From the NCBI GenBank assembly GCA_019671135.1, contig JAHRHY010000013.1:620001-684000 (forward strand): a stretch of 64,000 nt of DNA, given 5' to 3'. Numbering within the stretch: position 1 is the stretch's first letter; the number at the start of each line of letters is the position of its first letter. Positions 13,959 through 26,197 of this stretch are shown in pieces. The notes beneath the pieces were generated by a model. The model saw only the letters and a list, made by a program, of their open reading frames with translations. It was not told the origin of the DNA and did not search any database. The DNA comes from Linnemannia hyalina. Its lineage: Eukaryota > Mortierellomycota > Mortierellomycetes > Mortierellales > Mortierellaceae. The translations under genes and the position numbers were made by a program.

Positions 13959-16752
13959 TTACTTGCGCGAAAAGATCTTGCTCAAGACGTGGCGCAACTT
14001 CTTGCAACTACCAGTTGTACTACTGGCACCACAATTCAACTCGGACACTTCACCATCACCACCCACCAAACCACCTTCTTGCCTGACACCGGTAGCGGAA
14101 GCACCAAGGGTCAAGGCAGGCAAACTGCGGAACAGATCCACTCGTCGGCTGTGGCAGCTATTGCTCATGCTTCGACTCAATCCCTCTGCTCCTCCTTCTC
14201 CTTCAAGTTGTTGAATCTCTTGACCGCCATGACTTTGATGACGGGGTGTGTGACTGAAGCTATGGATGTCGAATGTGTGAGGTACACTGTTCACGCCGGC
14301 AGAGTACAACCCGCCACCTCCACTTCGTTCTATTCTGCCATGGAGTGGTGATGACGGTGTTGTTGTTGAGTCTTCGTTGTCGAAAGAAGTAGTGTTATTA
14401 TTGGGGGCGGAGGTAGAGTCGGAATGGTGGTGGTGGAGCTCTGTTGTTGGATGACTGGATGGTGAGATATCCTGAGGGCGAGGGACAATCAAAGGTGGGT
14501 GGCTGGTGGCACCTTGGTTCTGGTTGTGAGCTGCAGAATATTGAGCCGCAACGGCTGCTGCTGCGGTGGTGGGTGTTGGTAACGACGACGGCACTTGCTG
14601 TTCTGGGTGCTGAAATGGCACTGGTTCCGAGGCTTGTGAAGGCAACGACGACGGCGGCAAAGGAAAAGGTTGGTGGTGACCTTGACCAGCAAGAGGCTGT
14701 AAGACCTGCTCACCGCCCTGGTTCGAATACTCCCTCAGTGCATTATTACTGATTGTAAACAGAATCGCATCCCAAGTCTCGAGTGCATTGACTCTGAACG
14801 TCTGACGGACCGTGGAACGTAACAAGAAATCGTCGTCTGAGGCTAGGTACCGGAACTTGTAGACCACGTTGTCGTCACCACTGCCCTTGCTGTTGGACTC
14901 CTTGTCTTTGTCCTGGGTATTGTCGAGGTTGGAGTTGTTGATGGGTGAACTCAAGACGGAGGAAGAGTAGCATTCGTTGCTACTGGAAGTGGCGCTGCTG
15001 TTGCTGTCGTTGGTGGTGGCGCTACATTTGGACGCGTGGCTTCGAGCGCTCATGGTCGAGGTGAAACTCTCGTCGCTGGAGACGCTGGAGATGGTGCTGG
15101 ATCGACTGCGGACTCTGCCACCCATCAGGCTCTGGAAGAGGGGGCTCTGTCCTGTTGCGGATGATGGGCTTGCCTGGGAAGAAGAAGGGTGCGCATGATG
15201 GGCGGGGGGTGTCATGGGACTGAAGGCATCCTCTGCAAACGAACCAGCACCAGCAGTGGGCATCATGGTGACAGGGCTATCACAAAGTTCCTCCGTCTCA
15301 ATTGCTTGACGGAGACGAGAGGGTCGACCGGGTTGGCGGTGGGAGGTGGCGGCACCCTGGGGAAAAGTTGGAGTCAAGGTGGTTGAGGAAGTCGAACCCT
15401 GAGACCCACGACGATGACGTTTGTGTGGCTGTATCACATCATGTTCCGCCGTTGCTGATGCAGGTGTCGTACTCGAACTATAACCTCCATCGCTGCCACC
15501 GTGGTGAATAAGATCCTCCTGGTCAGCATTAAGGATCGAGAGCGCCATAAGCGGAGAGATGATCGACACGGGGGATTCGAGGTCAGAGGACCGAGAAAAG
15601 AGTGACTTGTCACTTCCGAGGATCGGGGATGATCTGGCCGAGGCCGATTGACTGGCGATCGCCTGCGCCGCCAGTTTGCTGCACCGACTCATTCGTGAGG
15701 AGTGAGAAGATATTGATGCGCTTGAGCTGCGGACGACGGTGGGCAGTGGTCGGACTGTTTTGACATCTGCGGCTGATATTATATAATAGTGGACGTCTCC
15801 CACGACCAACATGTTGTTCAAAGGCTACGATGTGTTGTAGAACGTAACGGATAAGTTTGAGCTGTTAGAATTGGATCTTTGATGTATTAGAGCCTCAACC
15901 ACAACATAACAGTATAAGGAGAGAAAGGAAGAAAGTACTTACATTACGCGCCTTCATACGATGCAAGAGCCCCTCATCAGGCTGCGTCCGAAACAAGACC
16001 TTATTAATCTGATGCGCGCCGTAATACGAATGATAATGCTTCTCCCCGTCATTCGGATCCTGCGTCGTAACCCTTGCAATAATAAAATCCTTCCCCTTAC
16101 TCGCGTGCATTCTCATTAGGTTCTCAAAACTGTCCAACGTAAACGGATCCTCATCCATCGCGTCCAGCTCATCAACCACCGCCGTCATGTGATGCGTGTC
16201 CTCCAATATGATCTCTTTTAGGACTTCGAAATCATCAGTCTGCTGTTCAAAGTCGCGACGGACCCGAGAGAGATAGGCCTGCATGTGGGAGCTAGTTTCG
16301 GCGGTTCCGGATTGAAGTTGGTAGTTCTTGAGGTCGGCCGGGAAGACGGGCCGAGGTGGGAGGGGCGGCGCTGGGCGACCTGAGAGAATCATAGCCCTCT
16401 TTGGAGTAGGCTTCTTGTTGCCGGTGGTGTCGGTTGTTGTGTTGATGTTGGTGACGATGGAAGTGTTGTTGGTGATGCCAGTCTGGTTGAGGATGCTGTT
16501 GTCTAGTGCGTCTGCCTCATTTGGCTTGGTCGAGTAGGTGTTGACGCTGCTGGGCTGTGCTGTAACAGGAGACGATGACTCGACAAGCTGATCGCTCACC
16601 TGACTCCTATGTTCCACCCCCTTCCCCGCGTTGATCAACAACTGGGTGTTGGAGTGATCATTTTTGATTACCCAGGTGATGAGGTTGTTGCTGTTGGTGG
16701 TGGTGTTCAGGTTGCTCTCACTGAGGGGAGTGTCGCCAGTGGGTGAGTCCAT
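13959..16752 (-). CDS. Uncharacterised two-exon protein with conserved core
   Basis: Exons 16752-15943 and 15824-13959 join in phase (donor GTAAGT, acceptor TCGTAG), giving 891 aa. The start is the ATG of MDSPTGD; the frame further upstream has no ATG. The likely conserved core spans the splice junction, about residues 190-285: KDFIIARVTTQDP, a YHSYYGAHQINKVLFR stretch, then LLHRMKARN joined to PLNNMLVVGDVHYYII. A second ordered block near residues 600-660 includes VVYKFRYLASDDDFLLR. Between and after these the chain is Ser/Thr/Gln/Pro-rich, with a PPLPPRP SH3-type ligand near residue 140. I do not recognise a named domain. A signalling scaffold or adaptor is a guess. It is divergent from the MFS carrier, with about 1.5 kb between. 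Confidence 0.8.
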
Positions 16753-18239
16753 ATCTCTCGTCTCGGCTCTTTGCTGAAACACTTAGGCTCGCTTGCTGTT
16801 GTTGTTGGTGTGATGGAAGAAGAAAATTGGAGGGAAAGAGATGAGTGGGGGTTATTATGAAGGAAAGGAGGACTAGGGGTTAAAGAGCAAAAATGAGAAA
16901 GAAGAAAGAACACCAACCGCCAAAAAAAAATTGCAAAGTGCTTGTGATAAACAAGGGCAAGGACAAATCGAAATTTGGGGTTACGCCATGGTGAATGTCA
17001 AGGCAAAAAAATTCAAGTAGACTGTTGGAAAAGGAGAACAAAAGACAAGATCGGGGTTGATGATTCCACATTCCCATGTTTCTTTGGCAAGACAAAGAAC
17101 AGACGCAAACTTAAGCTATTAAATTGCAACACTCAAACTGGCAGACAATGGAAGTCAAGCAAGGCGGAAAGATCAATTTATGGGTGTGAGATGGTTAGCA
17201 GATGTATGGAAGAGGGTGATGTTGACTCACCCTCAATTGCAAGAAGGTTCATCTCACTTTGAGAAAGACAGACATGAACACGTTTTTCTGCCGTACCCCT
17301 GCTTAATGTAGATCTGCCTAGCTCTATCGTCATTTCAAACCTTTGGGCAATGCGCGTCATGCTATCGAAGAGAGAGAGAAGGAGCACGGGCCAGTTGCAG
17401 ATAAACAACTGATCAACCGATCTGTTGATCAGAAACGTGTGATGGGAAAAGTAAGAGTGAGACAGACGCCACTAATTCTCCAGCCCACAATAACCGGTCG
17501 GCACATAGGTAGGAAGGGCGCCTTTTGAGTGAGAGCGATGGAACGTGTGCCCTTGTTCGAAAGGGGGAGAATAGGAGATGAGTGAGATAAGTGAGATGGC
17601 TACTACTCCTGGTGCCATGAACCTTCTTTCCTTCTCACTATTGTCGCCATCGTGGCCTGATTCCACTCTACCCTCGAATAACAAAATCATCTATTCACAC
17701 TACTCCCCAATATTCTGTAACATCATCCAGGACAGACTCATTAGGACACGATACTTCTTCATATTCATCCCCCTTTACATCATCCGTTTGCTGAACCCTT
17801 TTTTCATCTCCCCTCCTTCCTAGTTATTTATTTGGACACGCAGGGACCACTCACTCACAGAGAGGTCCAAATACAATCAGTAGCGAAGGCCGAAGGGGAA
17901 GAAAAATGAAGTGAAGAAGGGGGAGGGTGAGGTAGGATAAGGGACATGTATCCTGTCAAAGGATGAACTCCAAAGCCATGCTTGCATCATCTTGTACTTT
18001 TCTTTTTCTCTTCCTTTTGCTAATTACTTTCCAACCGTTGGCCATTTTCACACCTCATTCATCACAAGTAGGTCCTGGCTTTTTCTTTCCTCTCTTCGTC
18101 TTCTTCTTTGTACCCCCCACTCCCTCGTCGTCTCAATTTTTTTTTTCCTTTTGACGTTATACCACTCTCTTTCTTCTCTCCTTTTGGTTCTTTCCGATCT
18201 TTTCGTCTCTCTGGCTCTTCAGCCCTTATAAAACAAGAA
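16753..18239. other. Divergent intergenic region
   Basis: This region separates the uncharacterised minus-strand gene from the plus-strand MFS carrier and should hold both promoters. The last 230 bp before the carrier are strongly pyrimidine-rich (long T and CT runs), typical of fungal 5' leaders. No coding text is supported. Confidence 0.55.
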
Positions 18240-20383
18240 ATGCACCCAGAGGATAACGATACTTGTAGTCAAGGAGACAGGCATACCGTTCTGTCACTAG
18301 AAACCCCATCCACACATCAACCCATTCACTCTATCACCAGCGGCAAAAGCGACAACGCTAACAGCAGCAACATAAAACATGATAATGAATGGCGAGGGAC
18401 AGGGGACAAGGAGTTGTATGAGAATGGACTGAATGCTTTGGCTGAGCCGCCTGCACCTCTGTCCAACAACAGCAATAATCTTGTAGTCTCTGCCGCTGCT
18501 ATCCCTTCGTCTTCTGTTGCTGATGAAGCAAGTGGACAGGGGGGACAGTTCTACCCTGAGGGTGGATATGGGTGGATTGTCCTTGCGGCGACATTCGTTT
18601 GTACCTTCTGGTAATTCTTCTTCGTAGCTCTCTCCTCTCTTATCTCGCCATCGAAGTCCAAACAAGCAAGAACGTCACATTGTAACACAGTCTCTTCTCA
18701 CTCCCTCTCCATAACAACAACAGGTGCATAGGAATAGTATTCTGCTGGGGAGTATTCCAAGAATATCTACTCCGAATGGAGACCTTTGGTCCCCCCACGG
18801 GTGCCAAGGAGCTATCGTGGGTGGGCAGTCTGAGCTGTGCCTGCATTTTTGTCGCCGCCCCAGCAATCGTGGTGCTCATCACCAACTTTGGAACGAGCAC
18901 TGTCCTTGCTTCGGGCGTCCTCTGTGTCACCACGGGCTTTGTCGCCGCCAGTTTCGCTACCACCTACTGGCACCTCTACATCACCGTCGTACGTTTCTTT
19001 TTTGCCTGCTTTCTTTTTTGTGTTCTTTATTCGGCTATTCACCTCAACTTGTTTAGGTTCCCTCTGCCCTCTCTCTTTTTCTTCTTTCTCTCTCACAAAC
19101 ACATCATCCTTTTGGGTTCTTTGCCCCAGGTGGTAGTGATGGCAGTAGTAGTAGTGAGGATGATACTAAGATTAGCAATTGCCCATTTTATTTCAGCTTC
19201 ATCATCTACCGTTTCCTCCTCTCTTGTCCCCCCCCCCAAAGAATCAATCCAGCTGCAAAAACGACACACTAACACCGACCCTCCCTCTCTATCTCTGTTA
19301 TGCGCGCACTAGGGCTTCCTATATGGGTTCGGCGGCTGCCTGCTATACTTCACATGCATCAACGTCCTAGCACGATACTTCAACAAACGCCGAGGGGTCG
19401 TCGTGGGTGTTGCAATCTCCGGGTCAGGGATTGGATCGAGTGTGATGGCTCCGTTACTGCATCTGATGTTGTATAGGCTGGGGTTTCCGTGGACTATGCG
19501 CATTATGGGTGGATGTATGTTTGTTTCCCTATCGGCGGCTGCTTGTTTTGTGCGACCTTATCGGCCTTCGGGGTTGGGAGTGGATTTATTCGTTGGTCGG
19601 TCGAGGAGTAGTGCGCGGATCGCGAGCACGACGGAAGGTGAAGAGGCGGTTGCGGGAACTGAGCGTGTAGATGTGGATACGGATCGTCGACTTGTATTGG
19701 CGTCAGAGCTGTCATCACCACAATCACCACCGCCAACCCCAACCCCAACACTCACAACGGCATCACCAGCAGGACCATCACTAGACTTTTCACTGTTCAA
19801 AAACCTCCATTACACACTCATCTTCATCTCTACAAACCTCTTCGCCCTCGTCTACCTCGTCCCAATCCTCTTAACACCCACCTACGCAACCTCCGTCGTC
19901 GGCCTCCCACCCTCCAAGGGTGCCCTCATGATTACCATCGTCAGCTCTGTGGGGATCGTCTCCCGGATCGTGATTGGACACCTCGCCGACCGCTACGGAA
20001 CCCTCAACGCCACGATCCTGTGTCTTCTCCTTTCTGGTCTATCTTCCCTCCTAATCTGGTTGCATGCGTTGCATTCTTTTGCGGTGCTCGGGACGTTTAT
20101 GTTCTTCTATGGGTGTTTTGGTGGTGCGACGATCATGTTACTCCCCGTCGCGGCTTCCAAAGCAGTTGATGGGCGGCAGGTCCCGTCGGCGTTGGGGTTT
20201 GTGTTCTTTGCACATACGGTTGGGTACTTGCTGGGAACGCCGTTGGTGCAGTTTATTATTGTAGAGTCGAGAGGGAGTTTTGAGGGCGCGATTGTGTTTG
20301 TGGGGGTTGTGAATCTGGTCTGTGCGGGTGTTGTGCTTGTCGCGAGGGTGCATGTCAGTCGTGCCCTCTTTGCTGCTTATTGA
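18240..20383 (+). CDS. Monocarboxylate-transporter-like MFS carrier
   Basis: Three exons, 18240-18610, 18724-18988 and 19313-20383, join in phase across introns of 113 and 324 nt, giving 568 aa. The hydrophilic N-terminal tail of about 105 residues is followed by the MCT signature in TM1 (EGGYGWIVLAATF) and CIGIVFCWGVFQEYLL. Alternating membrane helices follow, with a loop motif typical of MFS between TM4 and TM5 (ARYFNKRRGVVVG) and a long central cytoplasmic loop. The second half carries RIVIGHLADRYG. This is the fungal Mch/MCT class (12 TM). The substrate cannot be read from sequence; monocarboxylates, riboflavin or others are known in the family. AATAAA-like signals follow the stop within 25 nt. 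Confidence 0.92.
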
Positions 20384-20804
20384 TACTTCTTTCTTTGTTC
20401 CAATAAAAAATAAAACGAGATGCCAAAGAGAATATGAAAGGATACAATGTGGTAACATTACAAAGAAAGTGGTGTTCATCTATTTGGCAACCTGGGTTGT
20501 TCGTTATATTTGACAACCCCCTTATGCTTCTTGTGCTAGGTTCATGTAACCTATTTTTTTTCCCTTCATCCGTAACGCATTGATGGCCAATTTTTTCATT
20601 TTCGTCAGAACATTTAGCGTGCCACAACAATAAAGGCAGAATTTCCTCCTTTCTGAGGATTTAATAAAGCAATACATTGCATGGACTTGGCACAGGACTG
20701 TCAAAAAAAACCCCCCCCCCAAGGTTGTCTAGTACATTAGCCCAAGAAAGTAGGATCCCACTTTCAAAAACAAAGAAAAGATCCCACTAGAAAAAAAAAA
20801 GAAC

Positions 20805-20878
20805 CGCTCCTGGGTGGGCTTGAACCACCAACCTCCTGATTAACAGTCAGACGCGCTAGCCAATTGCGCCACAGAAGC
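20805..20878 (-). tRNA. tRNA-Asn (anticodon GTT)
   Basis: The minus strand folds into a canonical 74-nt cloverleaf. A seven-pair acceptor stem (GCTTCTG with CAGGAGC, one G-T pair) is followed by D-arm GGCGCAATTGGCTAGCGC and anticodon loop CTGTTAA with GTT. The T-loop is TTCAAGC and the discriminator base is G. There is no intron. The nearest genes are unrelated. Confidence 0.96.
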
Positions 20879-21415
20879 CAGTTGGACATGTTTCATGCGT
20901 TTGTCGTGAATTGCCACCCCTATATTCACCACTTTCCCTTTTTTCTTCTTTCCCACTACTTTCCTTCCTTTCCCTTCTTTTTTGCTCTCTTTGTTTGCGT
21001 TTTCCCTTTTACCCGCAAACGCGACTCCTACCTCTTTTACACTTTCGTTTACACCTTTCCCCTTTGTTGATGACAACTATCGTCGCCCCGCTCGCTCTCA
21101 ACACCCAGTGACACAAGGAGCCATCGCCCCGAGTCACTTTTATTATTTCCTCTTCTTGTCTTTTATGTTGTTCATCCCTTTGACAAAGACCCTCTTTGTC
21201 AAAGGCCCTTTCTTTGTTGTTGATGGCCCCTTCCTACTTCCTTTCGTTGTTCATCAAGTTGTTAACTCTTACACCAGTTAGTAGTAGCTCCCCCGGGCCA
21301 TCTCTTTTTTTACGTCTTCATCTTATTCTCTTTCATTCAGTGACCCCACAAGTAGTAGTTTAGCGACCTTAGTCAGATAGTATAAAAGGACACCTGGAAT
21401 GGATGATTGAACAGT

Positions 21416-21548
21416 ATCTTCCCCCCACTGTTAATCATACCATTCTAGGTAAGTTCCTCTCCCCCTCCCCTGTCAACGGCTGTTCTCGTTGTCCGAACAG
21501 CCACTAAATAAAGATCTTCCCCCCACTGTTAATCATACCATTCTAGGT
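21416..21548 (+). repeat. 35-bp direct repeat, two copies
   Basis: Two identical 35-bp copies start at 21,416 and 21,514, each beginning ATCTTCCCCCCACTGTTAAT and ending TTCTAGGT. A TATAAAAGG box lies 35 bp upstream of the first copy. The first copy runs directly into a splice-donor-like GGTAAGT. The layout suggests part of a retroelement leader or a duplicated 5' end of a transcript, but no coding region follows. Confidence 0.85.
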
Positions 21549-21825
21549 TGAGAACCTCGAACCCGTTGTCCCCTTTTTGCGCCGAAGATCCGCATTCATT
21601 CCCCTGTCGTCCCTGAGCGTGATCTAGTTGAGATCACTTCCTCTTCCTCTTCCTCTTCCCCCACTTCTTTGCCAGTCTAGTTGAGACTGCGTGGTATCTC
21701 CTGCAGACGTTGCTCGAGGCCCCCACACGTTTCTTGATTTCCTTTCAGATTAAGTAGGGTTAGGCTCCTATCACGGGAATTAAGGATTAGATCACGTGAT
21801 ATTAGAAATAATAAGTCATGACACG

Positions 21826-21857
<32 letters not shown>
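21826..21857 (+). repeat. 32-nt poly(A) tract
   Basis: An uninterrupted run of 32 A residues follows about 450 bp of non-coding sequence that includes the 35-bp repeats. A pure tract of this length suggests a recent poly(A)-tailed retrotransposition event. I could not identify a target-site duplication by eye. Confidence 0.9.
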
Positions 21858-21859
<2 letters not shown>

Positions 21860-21880
21860 TCCGCGGTCTTCCGGACCCCA

Positions 21881-22246
21881 ATGTCCATCGCCAAGACAGT
21901 CCTTCACAAGTTTGTTGGCTACCTGGAGGCGCAGGCCTCGGAGCTGATCTGGAAACCTCGGTGCTCCGCGACGATCGCGTGGGAGCAGACCCAGGGCATC
22001 TCTGCCAAGAACAAGACATCCAAACACACAGGCCCCCGAGGTGACTGGAGTCAAGGATACGGTTACATCACGCACGATGGTTTCTGTCCGTGTGGCGCTT
22101 CGCTAGCCACACATTGTGAAGGAAGGTGCCCTGGAGCGACCAAGGACACACGCGCTGCTGACGAGCGGTTGTTGGAGAGTTTGTTAGGAAGGAGGAGGTT
22201 GTTAATGATGGAGAGGATGGGAAGAATCCCCTTCATTCGTATCTAG
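21881..22246 (+). pseudogene. Possible non-LTR retrotransposon C-terminal fragment
   Basis: A 122-codon open frame starts MSIAKTVLHKFVGYLE and continues through IWKPRCSATIAWEQTQGI, a Cys/His-containing stretch (DGFCPCGASLATHCEGRCPG) and ESLLGRRRL, ending ERMGRIPFIRI. From memory this resembles the extreme C-terminus of LINE-type reverse transcriptases in moulds (post-RT helical region plus Cys-rich motif). No RT core (FADD-like box) is present upstream, so it is a truncated 3' end at best. The identification is tentative; a small unrelated gene is the alternative. Confidence 0.5.
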
Positions 22247-22699
22247 TTTTATTTTCTTCCGTTTAAGCTGTGAAGAGCAGCGACAATTGTTGTGCAGAGC
22301 CAGGTTCTGGACCGGACTGCAACTGATGGATGGTGCACTGAGGGGTTTGGTCTGTAGTTCCCTTTTACTTCTAAATGACTTCTCTGTGCTGTTTGTCAGA
22401 GAAATAATTGTGTAAGTTTTTTTTTGTTTTTTTTTTAAAATAAGAGCATCTTGCAGGGAGAGAGTGGAAAGATGCGACACGGTTGACACTTTCCTTCCTT
22501 TACACACCATTCTATGCCCGTATCAAAGAGCTATAACATTCATTCATATGTCATATAATTTATTGGTTTTATTTCAAAAGGTTAACAATAAGTTGTATAT
22601 ATACACTTCCATCCTCAAGATATTCTCTTTGTGAACAAAACGTGAAAGGCACAAACGCGAAAAAAATGTTGAACGCGAAAAAGAGAGGCGCAGAGATGC
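22247..22699. other. Intergenic, no gene seen
   Basis: This is the gap between the retroelement-like fragment and the convergent P450 stop. It contains T-rich runs (near 22,418-22,437) and AT-rich sequence around 22,540-22,610 that would serve as P450 3' sequence. Nothing else is visible. Confidence 0.5.
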
Positions 22700-25600
22700 T
22701 CACTCCTCACGACTGAAGGGGTCATCGCGACGGCGGGTGATACGGACAGGGAGACCGTCGGCCATGGGCAGTGTCAGGGAAGTTCCATAGACAGGCTCGT
22801 TGTGAGGGTCTACTAGCTCGAATTCAAATTTTTGGAGCAGCATCGATGTTACCGTGATAGCTTGGATGTATGCGAACTGCTGGCCCAAACTAATAACAAA
22901 GAAAAATGAAATCAAGACCCATCGAGTTAGTTATTGTGCATGTGCAAAAGAAGGGAGTAAAAAAGAGCACACATCAACAGAATAAAAACATGAACAAAAG
23001 AACTTACCAAGTGCGAGGACCGAGGTGGAAGGAGACAAACTTGGTAGAAGGAAACTTATCCCCCTGCAACCATCTCTCCGGTCGGAACTCTTCCGCGTCC
23101 GGCCCCCAGATATCCGTATCTCGACCCATCCCCCAAATCCCCCACGTAACCTTTTCACCCTTGTAAACTTTGATCCCTCCAGGGAGGGTGTCGTCCTCAA
23201 GGACACAACGAATGTTCTGGGGTACACTTGGGTAGAGACGTAGGGTTTCAAAGAAACAGGCCTTGGTGTACTTTTGAGCCTGGACGGCCTCGTAGGTCGG
23301 GGACCCGCCTTGAAGGACGGTATCGATTTCTTCGCGGAGTTTTATGAGGACTTCTTTGCTCGTTTGGGAGCGGTGGATTAGGTAAAACATCCATGACAGC
23401 GCCTGTGCTGTCGTATCTCTTCCAGCCTAAGTGAGAAGGAGTTAAAGAAAATGAAAACGATGGAGAAAAGGAAAGGATTCGCAAGTCAGTAACTACCTCA
23501 TTTGAACATTCAAGCCCGATCCATAGCCATCATTTCGTTGTAAATAGCCGTAATCAGCTCTTGACACAATGAGGCAAAAACAAAGGGGAGAAGTAACAAG
23601 CATAAATAAAGAAAAAACGGCAAAAGGAGAGAAACCTTACCAGGAGAAAGTTGACGAGCGTGTCCTTGAGACTCTCATCCGTCAACCGCTCACCCTTCTC
23701 ATCAGTAGCCTCCATAAACAGCTGCATCAAATCCTTGCCGCTATTACTCAAAACCCCCGGCCTCTTTGCACCTGCCTCACCAAATCCACCTTCATTCATA
23801 TCATGCACAACTCCACCCCCCTCAACACCCGTCTTCTCTTCAAGAGCGCGTCGCCGATGGATGATATTGTAAGCGAAATCATAGATGATCTTGGTATCCG
23901 CGGCGACCTTCTTGTCATTACCCGTCCACCAGTCGGTTAATCTCCAAAAAGGCCAATTAAAACGAAGGGAAAGGTTGGCGGTGAGACGGTCAAAAGCTCC
24001 GGCAAAGGGGACCTCCTTCTCGGGGTCGATCAGGCAGCCAAAGGATTCTCCGAATCCAATTCGACCAAACGAGTCTAGATTTGTACAGTGGGGTAGCAGT
24101 GATGGGTATAAGGTAGGTTGAGATGGGGGAAAGGGGAGTTTAGGGGACGGTGAAAAAGGAGGAAGTCGAAAGGCGAGATAAAGAAGGCGTTTTGTTAGTA
24201 TGTGCATTTGTTTGGTATTATGCCATCGTGTGACAGAAGGATAGTAGTTAGTCAAGTAAACAAAAACAAGTGCCCACATTTGGTCCGAATGTAAAGATAG
24301 GGTATGAGAACGGAAAAAAAAAGGGTGGTTGTGTACGAGTGTGTGGGAAGGGAGCAAGCAAGCGAGAGAGAGAAGGGGCGAGACGAGTGAAAGGGAGAAC
24401 AAATTTACATGTGCACATGTCAGGTTTGCATTTTCTTTCTCTCCTTGTTTGTGCATGTGGGTTGTGGAGTGTGGAGTCCATGTAAGGATAGGAGGTTCGT
24501 GCGGGACATGTGTCCACTCCTCGCCTGTGTTGCCCGTCGCACTTTGTGTGGAAAAGGGGGCAGTTGACGACAGGAAGATCGAAAAGAAAGGGAAAAGAAA
24601 GAGCTACAAGAGGAGCTACAAAGGGGTGGCAGTTCAGTGCAGTGCACGAGCCATCCAACTCAATTCAATTGAATAGTGAATGAGTACTTTTTTTTACGAG
24701 GAAAAAAGAAAAGACAACAATAGGACAAAGGGCTACATCAGCGCCAACTCTCGAGACCCAGCACAATAAACACTAACCAGCCAACTACAGTATTTTTGTT
24801 CCTGCCCCAAAGAAAACAAAAGGCAACAAACTTACCAAGGGTAAACAGATAGAATATGCTCTGGAGATCGATGACCTTGCTGGCAGGGTCGAGTAGAGCG
24901 CGATCTTCTCGGAGGGGAGTCACTGGCGAGATTGGAACAGAGATATCGACATGAGGGCCTGTTGGTGTTGACGACTCGTGAGCAGCAGCAGACGACTTGG
25001 CCATTGAGGTCAAGGACGTGTCGGTGATCTTGTTGAAGTAGTTGATGACCAGCTGGGACTCTTGGCGGAAGACGGTGCTGGTGTAGGTTCGATACCAGTT
25101 TACGTTGAAGATCTTGCTCGCAGCCTTGCGTTGCCAGCGCCAATGCTGTTCACATCCAGGAAGAGTAGCATGCAAAGGCAGTAATAACGAACGAAAAAAG
25201 AAAAAAAGGAATACACGGAAAGAATTTAAAGAGAGAAAGGAGTCAACTAGTGGCATTTTTTTTGACCGTCAGTTGCAAACGCGACAACACATGTCCAAAC
25301 TACATCATTGCCCCAACTGAGTAACCCTATTTTTGGTATGTCGGCTTGTTCTTTTCTTTTTTCACTTCATCCCGCAACTATCCTATTCCTTTGCATTCAA
25401 GCATCCATTAAAAAATTAAAGAACAATCGGTTGCATTTCCACTTTGTGAGAATAAACCCTCCATGTATGTACATCCTTTCTTTTTTTTCTACTCTTTTAC
25501 CCCACACCAATTACCTCACATTCTACTCTCGTTCTTCTTCTTTCTCCCATTCCATTGTCTATCATTCACTTCCATCCAAAAAACCGTATAGCGTATTGCA

Positions 25601-26197
25601 GCGTACCTGACCATCGGCGCTAAAGATGCCATCGCCAAAGATGGGGCGGAGTGTCTCACGAAAAAAACCACCTTTCTCGTACGCCCAAAAGTTAACCCTC
25701 AAGATATGGTCAACCACCTGGGGTTCGCGGACATGGATGACTCGACCGAGTCCCAAGACAGTCAGCGAAAAAACTTTGCCGTACTGTTTATGGAAACCCA
25801 TCTGGCGCTGATGGGTGGAACCCGGTGGGCGTTGAGCCATCTCGATCGTGTTTCCGATCAAGGGGTGGCCCTTGGGACCTGGGAGATCGGATCGAGGTGT
25901 GGCCGAGATGGACGTGTGACGGTACTTGATCAAGATAAAGACCGAGTAGATCAGTATGTAGGCCAAGAGGATCCTGGGGAGGATGTGGCCGTGGAGGAGG
26001 ATTAAGAGGTGGCCGACTTGGGAGAGGAGATCGTCCGCTGGGGGTTTCATGGTCGCGGTGGAGGAGGACGATGACAAAACGCTGGTGGCGATGACGGCTT
26101 CTTCAGAGTACAGGTCGGGTGAAAAGTGGGATACCATTGACGTTTGGTTGTGGAGTTGTAGGTGAGGTAGGAATGCGAGAACGATCGAAAAGATCAT
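22700..26197 (-). CDS. Cytochrome P450 monooxygenase (CYP52/63/86-like clan)
   Basis: Five exons, 26197-25607, 25145-24836, 24074-23641, 23426-23008 and 22890/22889-22700, join in phase to 647 aa. A long N-terminus with a membrane anchor (about residues 72-92) is followed by the Pro-rich hinge LPGPKGHPLIGN. The helix-C region contains HWRWQRKAASKIF. The I-helix AGRDTT is at 446-451 and the K-helix ETLR at 505-508. The heme loop FHLGPRTCLG, with Cys585 as the thiolate ligand, is split by the last intron. The I-helix and heme motifs match P450s that hydroxylate fatty acids or alkanes at the omega end, so an ER-bound fatty-acid hydroxylase is the likeliest role; the substrate is inferred. The N-terminus is about 100 residues longer than usual, and an in-frame Met at residue 50 may be the true start. 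Introns 1 (461 nt) and 2 (761 nt) are long. Confidence 0.93.
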
